A DNA stretch of 64,000 bases from contig OY997593.1 of assembly GCA_963921825.1 (NCBI GenBank), positions 62,728,039-62,792,038 on the forward strand, read 5' to 3'. This document shows, piece after piece, positions 22,783-33,647 of this stretch (position 1 is the stretch's first letter; the number at the start of each line of letters is the position of its first letter). The translations under genes and the position numbers were made by a program. The stretch is from Erodium maritimum (Eukaryota; Streptophyta; Magnoliopsida; Geraniales; Geraniaceae). The notes beneath the pieces were generated by a model. That model was not told the origin of the DNA, searched no databases, and saw only the letters and a list, made by a program, of their open reading frames with translations.

Positions 22783-24196
22783 TTAATTAACCTCAGCATC
22801 TAGGTTGTCGAATTGTGCAGCAACTAGATCATCTGAGATATAGGCTTTTAAACCTAAAGCCTTACAATAGTCCCAAGTACCAGCTCCTCCTTTCTTGAAG
22901 ATTTGTCCAGAATTCTCACGTTTAGAACTGGTGGCAGATAAATTAGGTCTAACAAGGGTTTTTGTTTTTGATCTGGTGTTATAAGCAACTGACTTTAAAA
23001 CCTTTCTTTTTTTCCCCACAGGAACCCTTTGAGACAGCTGGAGTGATTAATACTTCATCAGGTTTAGAGTAAGTTTTCAAAATCTGAGTTCCTTCCATAA
23101 TCGAAAATTTGGTGAGCGGGGACTGAGAACTGGGTCCTAGGACTGCAACATTAGAAGTTAAACTCACATTCTCATTAATGCCACCAAAGTCCAATGCTTC
23201 CTTTTGTATCTGCAGATCTAAACAAGTCCCATCTTCAGTTACCAATGTAGGATCTTGAACAGTCAAAACCCTCCCCGGAACAGTAAGAACTCTGTCAGAA
23301 TTCTCTTCTCCAAAAGTGTTTGGAACAATCAAAGCTTCTTTGAAGGTTAGAGCAAGTGCTGAAGAAGAACCTAAAGGAGAAACAGCAGCTCCCTTCTCCA
23401 ACCCAAACAATGAGGGTAAGACAGGGAAATTATCCACCCCAGAATCCAAATTGTTAGTTTTTAGACTAAGCACGATCTCATCACTCAACACTAATGGAGT
23501 TTCCTGTACTTCAACATTTAATAGACAACCTACTTCTTTATAAAAGTCTCAAGACACCAACCCAAAATCGGTATACCATAAAGAGCTACCCAAGAGAATT
23601 TGCCACCTTGTTTGCAGAGATGGGTTTTGTCTTTTAACACAATCATCCAAGAATTTAACCAAGAAGCATCCTCTTTTAGAGCTTCCTTTTCCAAATGTTC
23701 AACCGGGAAGAAGAGAAGTATAACTCTATTTCCCAAAGATTTGATGACAATCTCTCCATCTCTCTCTGCTTTGAAGTCCTCCATAATCATCTCCACTAAA
23801 CAATTCCTATGTAAGACTGCAATGTGACCTTTGTCAAGCCAATTCCTGTGTTCCTCAACCACCTTTCCTTTAGGTAGATACCCCTGAGGCTCAACCACTT
23901 CAATAGATTTTCTTCTCTAGTTTAGATTCAAAGACCCATTCCTCTGTTCTGGTCTTTTGTTCCAAGCCTTTGCCACGAACAATTTGTATCCTTTTAGAAA
24001 GAATCCGTTAAATATTTGTATCCCTTTGTGTAGTGCATCAGAAGTTTTGAAAGTCACAAAGCCGAACCATCTTCCTCGGATATTCGGATTCAAAGGAGTT
24101 TTAGCCTTCACTATTTCTCCACATTCTAAGAAAAGATTTTGTAGCCATTGACTAGAATTTTTTGGTGGGAGGTTATGCACAAATAGTTTAAACACC
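22783..24196 (-). pseudogene. LINE ORF1: RRM and DUF4283-type RNA-binding protein (broken)
   Basis: Reading down the minus strand: an RRM-like segment begins KVFKLFVHNLPPKNSSQWL and shows GRWFGFVTFK (RNP1-like), at 24196-23917. A DUF4283-like piece follows at 23898-23530 with VIKSLGNRVILLFFP and FSWVALYGIPI. A long variable region and a basic C-terminus ending near 22783 (MGKKRKVLKSVAYNTRSKTK) complete it. The ORF1 protein coats LINE RNA. The apparent Met start at 24213 is made by solo-LTR sequence. The true N-terminus lies beyond the solo LTR, after 27779, and was not found. Several stops or shifts are present. Confidence 0.7.
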
Positions 24197-24201
24197 TTTC
24201 T

Positions 24202-27200
24202 TGTAATAACCACTCCCGGTCAACGCCAGTCAAACCTGCGAAAAATAGGAAAATTTAAAATGTTTAAGACTGACAGTTAAGTGAACCTAAAATGACCCCG
24301 AGTGTCATACCGGAATTAAGTTGACCCCGTTTTTGACCAAAGTGAGTTCCGGGGGACTCAGGGCAACTTTCTGATCAATTTGGGAAATGTTGACTTTTCG
24401 TTGGAAAAGTCAACCGAGCAACGTTTTGGTCCATTCGAGTACCGTTTTGGATCCGAAAAGCTTAGCCGTCGTCGCAACGGTCTTAGTTGAGCCGTTTCCT
24501 TGTAGCCCGCCAAGTTTCGTAAATTCTTGGGAAGAGTACCCGTTCGGGTCCCGAAACGTCCGTTTTTCGCGAAACTGATTGGAAAATATCAAGTAGATAT
24601 TTTCCAAAAGGTGTGGGGCCCACCTTGCCACTTGTCAACCAAGTGGTGGTGTTAGTTTTGGTGGGAAAACATGTGGTGTGGGGCATTAAGTGGCCGGCCA
24701 CATATACAAAAAAAGAAAGGGAAAAAAAATACAAAAATGAGTTAGTTGTTTTAAGAGAAGGAAGAGAGAGTTTAGAGAGAGAAGAAGAAGAAGAAGAAGA
24801 GAGAAGGAGAAATGGTTAGGGTTTGGAGGAGAATCAAGCCCTTGGATCGTCTTGAAGCAAGGAGCAATCTCGTTCCCCTCATCCTCCTCTACGGTAATAC
24901 CCAAACCGATTCTCGTTTTGATTAGTTTGGAAAGCTAGGGTTTTGTTAAAGTGAATGATTTAGGGTTGTGTGGAGGTTGGGGAGGTGTTGGAGAAGTTTT
25001 AGAGGTGTTTGGGGGTTAAATTTCACGTTTTCCGGTGACCGGAAACTCGGGAGGAGCTCCGGCCACCATGGGTGGTGGCCGGCCGACCATGAGGTGGCTG
25101 GCCGGAGCTGGCACCAGGCACCACATGGTGGCCGAGCCCCTCCCCTTAAACCCTAGGGCTCGGCCAAGTAGTGTGGGTGGGGCCTACGTGCTCGATTGCT
25201 CGGGTTTTAATGTTCGGGTGGTTTAAAACGTTCCCCGGACCTTTTATCCTTAATCGAATCGAAATTTGGAATGAAATTGGAGAAGTTGTAATTAACGGGT
25301 TTTTGGAAACTTTAAACGTTAATTAATTGACTTAGAAGTCGAAATTCGATTCCGTCAAGTGTGTTGGGTTCCTTGAATTATTCTAAGACCGTAGAAACGA
25401 ACACGGGGGCTTTCGGAGCCCCGGAAGGCATTTTACTAAACCGGGGCAGATTCGCCATGTCGGGCGAATCGGGCCTTTACGGGTCCTTTATCGACAATGT
25501 CGAGTAATTGGGAAGTTTGGGAGTGATCGACATTGTCAGGGTTAAGTTTGGGCATCGAGTTTAATGGTTTTTCGGTTTATTCCTGCGAGTTGTTAAGTGA
25601 CTTTAAATTGTGTTCCTTTGGATCGTGCCACGGACCGAGGCAAGGGAAAGCTGGGTGAGTGACTGAGATCATCACCGGAGCTCGTGGTTTGGCTTTTGGG
25701 AGAACACGCACGAGGTAGGGAAAAGTAGTCGGATCTCGGCCCTGACTAGGGAAAGTTAACAGTAGAATTGCATGTGACACCGGGGTGTCGTGGGTTAAGT
25801 AGGTTTATCGAATATTAGAAATGCATGATACGGTAACGTAGCGATTATGAGAAAAGCATGTGACACTTAGTAGTGTCGTAGGAGCAGAGAACTTAGCGTT
25901 AATTGATTTACTGGAGGCATATGACCATGCCCGGAGGTTGTTTGTGAACTTATCGATATTAGGAGTACTGGAGGCATATGACCATGCCCGAAGGTTGATT
26001 GAGAAACTGTTGATATTAGGACTGTTGGAGGCTTTGGTTAAGCCGGAGGTTGATTGTTTATTTGGCGTCTTGGGTGGCCTTGAGAGCCCGTTTATTACTG
26101 TTGAGTCTTGGGTGGCCATGAGAGCCCGTGTTATTATTTGTGTTTGGGTGGCCATGAGAGCCCGTGTACTAAGGTTGGTGTTTTAGCTGGCTTACGAGTT
26201 AGAGTCTCGGTAAGTTGCAAGCGTGTTTTATCGTTGAGTTTTGGGTGGCCATGAGTGCCCGTGGGGTTGTTGAACCCGTGTCTTTACCTTTGGTGTTTTA
26301 GCTGGCTTACGAGTTAGAGTCTCGGTAAGTTGCAAGCGTGTTTTATCGTTGAGTTTTGGGTGGCCATGAGTGCCCGTGGGGTTGTTGAACCCGTGTCTTT
26401 ACCTTTGGTGTTTTAGCTGGCTTACGAGTTAGAGTCTCGGTAAGTTGCAAGCGTGTTTTATCGTTGAGTTTTGGGTGGCCATGAGTGCCCGTGGGGTTGT
26501 TGAACTCGTGTCTTTACCTTTGGTGTTTTAGCTGGCTTACGAGTTAGAGTCTCGGTAAGTTGCAAGCGTGTTTTATCGTTGAGTTTTGGGTGGCCATGAG
26601 TGCCCGTGGGGTCGTTGAACCCGTGTCTTTACCTTTGGTGTTTTGGGTGGCCATGAGTGCCCGTGGGGTTGTTGAACCCGTGTCTTTACTGTTGGTGTGT
26701 CTTGGGAGGCCGTGCGTGCCTGTGGGGCCGTTGAGTCCGAGTTTTACTGTTGGTGTCTTGGTGGCCATGAGTGCCTGTGAGTGTTGAACCTGTGTTGTTA
26801 CTGGTTATTGAACTTTCTTGTGATTTTGATTGTGATTGTGATTGTGTTTGTGGTTACCTGAGGTTGGGGGCCCGCTTCATGAAACGGGGGTCCACGATCA
26901 CACGCGTCTGCATGTTCAGACGGGGTAGGGGGCCCGCCCGCCAATAAAGGGGTCCTGGCCGCGCGTGTGTGGTTTGGGTTTGTGAGCATACTTTGGCTGG
27001 CTTACGAGTTAGAGTCTCGGTAAGTTGCACGCATTCTTTGGCTGGCTTACGAGTTAGAGTCTCGGTAAGTGCAAGCATTTTCCGGCTGGCTTACGAGTTA
27101 GAGTCTCGGTAAGTTGCAGCATTCTTGGGTTGGCCTGACCGGGTTAGAGTCCCGGGAGGGCGTGAGCATTCTTGGCAGCTGGTTTGCGATCCTTTGTGAT

Positions 27201-27778
27201 ATTGTTTGGTGTGTGATCCTTTGTGATCTTGCTTGGTGTGTGATCCCTTGGGATGCTGTTTGGTGTTGCGTAACTTTCTTTTGAGTACTTGGAAGAGGTC
27301 GTCAATGGTTGTGTCGGGTCTACTTTATGTGTCAGGGTGTCGAGTTGGTCAGGGAAGGCAACAGTGGGTGTTTGTTCAGTTAGAGTACTTGGGTTGGGGA
27401 TGGTGTTCCCCGGTGTTGAGTTGTTGTTGGCGTTACTTGCTTTGTATGCTAATTATGCCGTAGTCAGTCTGTTATCCGTGGTGGTGAGCGAACGCTCACC
27501 CCTAGCTGCTTTTCCTACAGGTACTGTTCGTGGGACGGACTAGGTGAGCTCTCGAAGCTTGTGGAGCTAGGAGCGGAGTCCGGGTTTTGTCTTTTGAGTC
27601 TAGTGACGGATACCTTGTACTTTTGTCCACGTGTTGGGACGTCTTTTAAGTTGTAATTATTATTTTGTTGAACTAAACTGGTATTTTAAAGTGATTTAAT
27701 GAAAACAGGTTTCAAGTGTTTCTATGTTTTTAAAACGTTCGCGTCCCGAGTTCGGTTTACTGAAATTGGGCCGTGACA
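24202..27778. mobile_element. Solo LTR 1 (3577 bp) inside the LINE
   Basis: It begins TGTAATAACCACTCCCGG and ends GGGCCGTGACA. Perfect 5-bp duplications TTTCT lie at 24197-24201 and 27779-27783. No internal gag-pol is present, so this is a recombined solo LTR. It shares words with the three other solo LTRs (GTCGTCGC/TTAC-ACGGT, TTAGTTGAGCCGTTTCCTT, GAGCGAACGCTCACCCC) but is more distant and longer, mainly because of tandem repeats. Confidence 0.85.
26186..26640. repeat. 115-bp tandem repeat array in solo LTR 1
   Basis: Units start GCTGGCTTACGAGTTAGAGT at 26186, 26301, 26416 and 26531, a constant period of 115 bp, and are almost identical. Shorter partial copies of the same GCTGGCTTACGAG word recur at 26997, 27042 and 27083. 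They contain TGGGTGGCCATGAGTGCC motifs that also appear before and after the array. Confidence 0.85.
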
Positions 27779-28264
27779 TTTCTCCTGGTCGATTTGTGAA
27801 AGAGATGTTATGCCCAAGTGTGGATCCGTTGCTCTCGAAACCCGGCGGAGGACCCGTAGCTGAAGATGACGTCATGATTCATGAAGTAGAATATCACCCT
27901 GAAACTGTTGTGTGAAAAACGTGGTAGAAGAAGCACGATTAGTCGGTGGTCCGATGATCTAAGCTCAGATCAGCATGGACACTACACCGCTAACCAGAAC
28001 CCAGAAGAAGAAAAATGAAGAACATGCTACAGTGCAGTTACTGTAGCAAAAGAGAGTTCAATATCCTTCTCGGTTGTCCATCAGGAGATGTTTTGAAATT
28101 ATGCAACGGACAATTAAATCGATATAATGTGACGGGAGATAAATACTTCGAAGATAAAATCTCGTTCATTGAATAGAAAGAAACAACTAAAGTTCATTAA
28201 TCGAAACAAAAATACGGACATTAAGAAACAGAATTGAAAAACCAGACGGAGGAACACCAGAACA

Positions 28265-29257
28265 TCACATTTGAAGCTGATGGCGCAACATCGCTAGGTT
28301 CGCATAGTGGGCCTCAAGCTATTGGGGGTTCATGCTCGATTCGTCCTTTTCCATCTCCTACTTGAACAACTCGAAGTACGGATGCTTCCGGGACATTGAA
28401 GACTGCTTGTTGGGCCTCCGCAACATTTAATGCATTCCCTTTGCTTCCGTGGATTTTCCTTTCCCTTTGAGCCTTGCAGCTTTGAAAACCTTCTAATCCA
28501 TAGGCCTACGGTACGCCGAATCTTGGCTCATCTTCGTGGTGCGCTCACTGTCATCCTCAAGTGTGTCATCCCGACTACGCTTGCTCGATTCGCTAGATGG
28601 TTGGAAAGGCGACGTCGGTTCCATATTTTCTTCATGCTCCATTGTGTCAGGTACAAAAAAAGTTCCTTGAAGTCCACTTGTGCTTACTTTTGATGAGATT
28701 CACCCAATGCTTCTACAAGAAGTCGTACCCTTCTTAGCCTTGTATAATTCCTCAACCAACACCATAATTTGGGCCTCAGATCAGCCGCTCTTGTAATCCT
28801 TGACGACCCGTTCGTAGTGCCCTTGGAACTTCATCACTTTCATGTTCACGTTGTTCTAGTGGTCCTTGTAGTTCTTTTCGGACCGCAACAGATCATCTAG
28901 TCCACGCATCGCAACAACTTCTCTCCCGATGGAATCCCAGTACTTCACGTTCGTCTTGTTGTTCCCGACAACTGAATCATATGAATTTACCATCCAAGCG
29001 CGAACAAGACGCTCGTCCTCCTCAACGCTCCACAATCTTGGTTTTCCTTTCGCTTAGATCTTGCTCACTTGAGTTGTCCGTGCGTGCGAACCTCTGGGTA
29101 AATGGGGATTCGATACCTCGACGACGTCTTCGGTAATGATGGCACTTTCTTGACTTGTCCGGACGAAGTCTTGTCTTGGGAGAAAATTCTCTTGTGTTTC
29201 TGGGACGTAATCGTCCTTTCTTATCGAGCACACGAAAGGATCTCAATCGTACTCCAT
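28265..29257 (-). pseudogene. SANT/Myb-like ORF-A of element B, stops present
   Basis: ATG at 29257 starts a frame that meets TGA after four residues, then continues in the same frame to WSVEEDERLVRAWMVNSYDS, NKTNVKYWDSIGREVVAM, KNYKDH followed by a stop, NNVNMKVMKFQGHYERVV and AQIMVLVEELYKAKKGT: the SANT domain plus the start of the NAM-associated region. The C-terminus near 28306-28265 has YEAH-ANLAMLRHQLQM, like the end of ORF-A in element A. At least four in-frame stops make it dead. A minus-strand TATA-like box is at 29349-29356. Confidence 0.7.
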
Positions 29258-29348
29258 TGCTAACGAAAAAAACGACTATAGAAAAAGAAGAGAGTAGTAT
29301 TATGAAGGGAATTGTGTTGGTGTATGAAAATGAAAGAGGTGTTTGCTG

Positions 29349-29356
29349 TTTATATA
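29349..29356 (-). promoter_or_regulatory. TATA-like box of ORF-A (element B)
   Basis: TATATAAA on the minus strand, about 92 bp before the ATG at 29257, the same spacing as in element A. A CCACGTGG G-box-like word lies near 29390, about 35 bp further upstream. Confidence 0.5.
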
Positions 29357-29572
29357 TGGGAAGGGGGAAAAAGCTCTGTAGACACAACCACGTGGCGGCA
29401 CCGAACAGGCTAGCAACGATCGAAGGCAAAACCGAGATAGTCAGCCTTGACTGTCAACAGCTCTTTCCGTCAACACATAATGCTGACGTTATCCTTACCG
29501 ACGTGCATCTCCGCTAGCTTTCCGTCAACAAACCACCGATATTTTGTCTCCACCAACAAAACATATGTGACT

Positions 29573-29671
29573 GGAGATGCAACCCTACATCTTAGCTTAT
29601 GGCGTAAATAAGTTTCTGTGTCGTAAATAATTGGATCAAGAGATGTAACCCTACATCTTAGCTTACTGTGA
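29573..29671. repeat. Short direct repeat at the edge of element B
   Basis: GAGATGCAACCCTACATCTTAGCTTA at 29573 recurs as GAGATGTAACCCTACATCTT near 29646, separated by a GTAAATAA-rich spacer. From here to 30757 no gene or element end is evident. Confidence 0.5.
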
Positions 29672-30757
29672 TCCCCTCGTGTTTTCAACACTAATATTAT
29701 TATCCCCATTTCCATCAGCTTGTAAAGGTACTGGCTACACATCGTAGAATAGAGTAGGAACTACTAAACCTAGTTTCAAGATTCTATTTATTCCAATTTA
29801 GACTATACCGACTAGATAGGGTGATGTGGTGGTTCGAAAAAGACATGCATGAATAGCCCCAACACTACACTGAAGTAATTTTTAACTCAATTTCTAAATA
29901 TTCATTATTACCCAAGACCAAGTATGGAATACTGCAACAATAAAATTCTTATCGTTTTGAATCATCGACATATCAAAGCATTAAGCAAGATTCTTCCCAC
30001 CCCCACCTGCCCGGCCATAAAAAAAAAATACAAAAACCTATGACTTCACGTACTACATGGGGGTGGATAACGGTTGGTTAACCCACCATCACTCTTTCTA
30101 GAAGCCTCACTCCGGATATTATCGGTTTTGGATAATCCTTACTGATACCAACACAAAACCGGAAAAAAGAGGCCGACTTCGACCATCTGTGTACATTTTG
30201 TTTTAAAACGGGTTACTTATATCGGGTCTGGCTTCCACAACTAAAAGGTCAACCTTATTAGTTGAGTGTGGTTCTAGCCTTTATAAGTAGCTCTTTATTC
30301 TTATATTTAGTCGATGTGGGTTCATACTTCAACAACGTGCTTATTGATCAAGACTCGATTAACCGCCCACCATCGGACTTTGTCCTCTATTTCGTTAAGA
30401 TCTGTGATTGGCGGATGCAACAAGGATGGAAGATAGCGGCGTAAAGAAATATTCGAAGAAAAAGGAGATAGAACACGAAACGACATAGAGTAAGGAAAGA
30501 GGAGGCTGTAACATGAGGATGGAAAGGGCCAATGTAACATGTACAAATAAAGATTCCCAACAAAACAAACTCAAATAGGGTTAGACTGACATTAGAAAAG
30601 GGCAGGGCCTAAACATTTTTTTGCTGATAAGTTTAAAGGAATATACATATTAACAGAAAATAAAAGAATATACACCAATTTAGCGTATCTCCAACAGTTC
30701 CTTATAATAAAATAAAGGATTGTGAGTGAAACTAAATAAAAAATGATTATTATAAAG
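29672..30757. other. No recognisable gene
   Basis: Mixed AT-rich DNA with frames under 80 codons. There is an A-run near 30019-30027 and purine-rich words near 30450-30510 (AAGAAAAAGGAGATAG) but nothing that fits an exon or a bounded element. Confidence 0.5.
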
Positions 30758-30769
30758 CACTACTGCAGA

Positions 30770-31115
30770 AATCGACTTAGGAGACGGATAAAATGGATCC
30801 GTCACCTAAGTTTTGGCACTTAGGTGGCGGATACAGCAATCCGTCAGCCAAGTGGTGAAACTAAGGTCACGGATCTTGCATCCGTCACCCAAGTGGACCA
30901 CCTGGCCGACGCATAGCTGGATCCGTCACCCAAGTGAGATAAGGTAACTACTATCCGTCACCAAAGTGAGAAAACTTTAGCCACGCATGCTGGATCCGTC
31001 ACCTAAGTGAGAAAAGTTTAGTCACGCATGCTGGATCCGTCTCCCAAGTGAGAAAACTTTAGCCACACATGCTCTATCCGTCACCCAAGTGGGCTCTATC
31101 CGTCACCCAAGTGGG
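30770..31115. repeat. Left subterminal repeat array of the CACTA element
   Basis: About ten copies of a 12-20 bp word of the form ATCCGTCACCCAAGTG(A/G), mostly direct with a few inverted (CACTTAGGTGGCGGAT). A matching array, mostly in inverted sense (TTGGGTGACGGAT), occupies 32648-32830. Confidence 0.8.
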
Positions 31116-31797
31116 TTGACTATTTTACAAAAAAAAATTGACCACAATATTCAAGATGAATTAACCGTTCGATGATAGTTTTTTTTACATACGTATACTA
31201 GTTTGGATAGTACATACGAGATGAGCGGTCTTGATTATATAATATGCGAGAGACCGACACGTATTGATTGAAATCGCCAATTCCACTATGTGCATGAACA
31301 TATTTAGTCTTACGATAGTATAACGTATGACGTTGTCTCGTTCATTTTTTGTATGTGATATGTATGAGTACTATACGATCTTATGTTATATATGAGGCAT
31401 GCTAAGTACTTATATCGTTCAATTATCAATACTACGATAGTCGGGAAAAATGACGGGTTTTGGGGTTTTGGTCAATGTAAGTCAACTTCTGCTGGCCGAC
31501 GGATGCATATATCCATCGGCCAGCTTTTTCATCGACGGATGCATATATCCATCATTCAATATATATATATATAATTATTTCCACTATTTTAATTTTATCT
31601 TTGAACTTGGGCATCAAATTGAAACCCGACATTGAGCGACCGCTGTCCATAATTCACAAGTTTATAATCATTAGATTGATATTGTTGTAAAAAAAGTTAT
31701 ATAATGTATTTGATCACAAAAAAAACAATATTTTGTACTTCGAATCGAGAAAACGATCAAGAAAATTTGTGTTATCCTTGTCTTAGTATTATATAAA

Positions 31798-31957
31798 GGG
31801 TAAATTACCTACCCCTAACTTTTTTTAACTGATACATATTCTGATGTGTAGTTATATGACAAATAGCCCATTTTTCTGTTAACTTTTTTCTAAAATGACG
31901 AAAATACCCTCAACCACACTTCAATAATTGTTTTTAAAAAATTATTTAAAAAACCAC

Positions 31958-32004
<47 letters not shown>

Positions 32005-32211
32005 TTACTTACTTAATCACTTCAGTTTTATTTATAAAAAATATTTAAAAAAATCACTAAGGGCGTTTTCGTCATTTTAGAAAAAAGTTAACAGAGAAAA
32101 AGGGTCTATTTGTCATATAACTAAACATCTGGTAGGTATCAGTTAAAAAAAAGTTGTGGATGTGTATCAGATAAACGTGATAAGTTAAGGGTACATATTT
32201 GTAATTTATCC
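31798..32211. mobile_element. Mutator-like MITE nested in the CACTA element
   Basis: Inverted ends GGGTAAATTACCTACCCC and GGATAAATTACAAATATG (inverted) enclose 414 bp. Perfect 9-bp duplications TTATATAAA lie at 31789-31797 and 32212-32220. The two arms share CTGTTAACTTTTTTCTAAAATG and its inverse and meet at an AT microsatellite. Confidence 0.85.
31962..32003. repeat. (TA)21 microsatellite at the centre of the MITE
   Basis: Forty-two bases of pure alternating T and A at the hinge between the two inverted arms, self-complementary and a likely cruciform or slippage point. Confidence 0.9.
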
Positions 32212-32410
32212 TTATATAAATATAAACAATGTAGCGCACATGAAAAAATTAACTTGCTATAAATAATTAGTTGACAATAGGTACTAAGTACGTTGATAAC
32301 AAAAACTATTTAATTTAATTATATAAAGCTATTGAATTTAATTATATAAAGCTATACATAATCAGTTAAAAAGTGTATATATATTTTTTCTAATCATACA
32401 TACAACACAA

Positions 32411-32650
32411 AAACTACTTAGCTGAGTTGGTAAAAGGCACCGCCTTTGGTGCCATGAGGTCAGGGGTTCGAACCCCATGGTGTGCCCGGGCTGGCGGAGC
32501 GGTGTGGTGGGTCGGGCGGGTCTGGACGCGCGCGTGGCGGGTCAAGCGGGTCCGGTTGGTGATGTGGGCGGTGACGTGGCGGTGACGTGGGCGGTGACGT
32601 GGCGGACGCTGGTTAGATTGATATTTTTTTTATTAATCTATTATTACACT
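32411..32650 (+). repeat. tRNA-like head with GC-rich tail, possible SINE
   Basis: TAGCTGAGTTGG (32419-32430) fits a polymerase III A box and GGTTCGAACCC (32465-32475) is a perfect B box, 34 bp apart. Between them GGCAC...GTGCC can form an anticodon-type stem. Acceptor ends do not pair and the T stem is short by one pair, so it is not a working tRNA gene. A GC-rich body (GGCGGTGACGTGG repeats) and a T-run follow, as in tRNA-derived SINEs. It lies wholly inside the CACTA element. Confidence 0.55.
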
Positions 32651-33111
32651 TGGGTGACGGATACACTTGGCTGACGGATTGGATCCGTGGCTAGAGTGAA
32701 AACCTTGGGTGACGGATTGGATCCGTGGCCTAAGTTTTTACCCTACCGACGGATGCATCCGTCACCTAAGAACTTGGGAGACGGATACGTCCTCTTAGGT
32801 GACGGATCCAATCCGTCTCCCAAGTACTGATTTGCAGTAGTGAAGGACCGTTAATGTTATGGATTTTTGAATGCAGTCGCAATATCTCACAAGATGATGA
32901 TGAGACAACCAAGAGAGGGCTCGTACGACGGGTCAAACTTTGTGATCCTTAAAGGCTAGTTGGTGGAGTTCTATTAATTGGGTATGATCATGAGATCCCT
33001 AAGAGTCCTTAAAGGCTTGTTCATCTAGATTACGTCCATTATTTCGCATGAAGAACACAACTGATCTTATAACCCACATCGCTTATGTACGGAACCGTAT
33101 CAAACTTTATA

Positions 33112-33460
33112 TATTTTTTTTGATCAGCAAAGCGAATATATAAATCAAACCCCTTTTGAGGTGAAAGGAGAGTTACATGGAGGAAAGATTTGAATCCACC
33201 CTAATGTCTAAGGGACGGACCAAACCAACAAAACACTAAAAATGCACATAGTAGCAAAATACAAGTTCGGCCAAGACAACAAGAAAGAAACCAAAGGTAT
33301 GGATATCTCTGAAACTTTAGGGGAGTAAATTGCCGAGGCTTTGACTGTCAAATGATGATCTGAAGAACTGCATCAGCTACGAGTGTGAAATGGTAAGAGA
33401 GGACATATTGCAGACACATTTGAAGAAGAACACATGAAGGCAGGTTTGCAGAATGTGTGC
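33112..33460 (-). mobile_element. LINE 3'-end fragment, minus strand
   Basis: A T-run at 33112-33120 is followed by GATCAGCAAAG, the same T-run plus ATCAGCAA junction seen at the 3' ends of the LINE copies at 16756 and 41031. The next 340 bp are non-coding and look like a LINE 3' UTR read in reverse. The 5' limit is not defined. Confidence 0.5.
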
Positions 33461-33647
33461 TTACAAGTTTAGAGTATCCAAATTGCCGGGTTCAGCCGCG
33501 TGAGCCTGTAACCAAGCGGGGCATAAAACTTAACAAAAAGGTGAACCTTTGGGCCTTGAAACGGGGCGGCGGGAGGCCATCATTGCTGGCCGAATAAAAA
33601 CCCATAATGCCATAAAAAGCTCATCATTCCAGGCCCAAAGGAACACC

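Larger units (their letters stand above)
16756..28112 (-). mobile_element. Near full-length L1-type LINE, twice interrupted
   Basis: The minus-strand 3' end is an A-tail (T-run at 16756-16761 on the plus strand) followed on that strand by ATCAGCAATTTTTTT. Flanking words TTAATGGATATA (16744-16755) and TTAAATCGATATA (28114-28126) are near-identical and are the best candidate TSD. Without the two insertions the element is about 6.3 kb, normal for a plant L1. It contains ORF1 (RRM and DUF4283-type) and ORF2 (endonuclease, reverse transcriptase, zf-RVT), both broken. The 5' leader lies at about 27779-28112. Confidence 0.75.
15795..29583 (-). mobile_element. PIF/Harbinger-like element B, split by a LINE
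   Basis: The left end GAACATCTCCAGTCGTTAAC follows TTA (15792-15794). The inverted counterpart near 29566-29583 reads GTGACTGGAGATGC before further bases, so the right end is imprecise. On the minus strand the order is SANT ORF-A (29257-28265), spacer, LINE insertion, then SANT ORF-B (16490-16060), the same order as in element A. The spacer next to each LINE edge matches element A (for example ATTAATGAACTTTAG against ATTAATGAATTGTAG). The LINE therefore entered one pre-existing element. Confidence 0.65.
30758..32842. mobile_element. Non-autonomous CACTA (CMC/EnSpm) element
   Basis: Ends are CACTACTGCAGAAATC at the left and CACTACTGCAAATCAG (inverted) at the right. Perfect 3-bp duplications AAG lie at 30755-30757 and 32843-32845, as CACTA elements make. 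Both subterminal regions are packed with GGATCCGTCACC(C/T)AAGTG words in both orientations, the typical transposase-binding arrays. No transposase ORF is present. A Mutator MITE and a tRNA-like segment lie inside. Confidence 0.9.

Noticed and set aside
24196..24213. Met at 24213 as the start of LINE ORF1
   Set aside because: The first residues are encoded by the end of the solo LTR, not by the LINE.
26186..26640. Regular repeats that might suggest a CRISPR array
   Set aside because: The units are 115 bp, repeated head to tail without unique spacers, and lie inside a plant LTR.
32411..32485. Functional tRNA gene
   Set aside because: A and B boxes are good, but the acceptor ends do not pair and the T stem is incomplete; kept only as a tRNA-like repeat.
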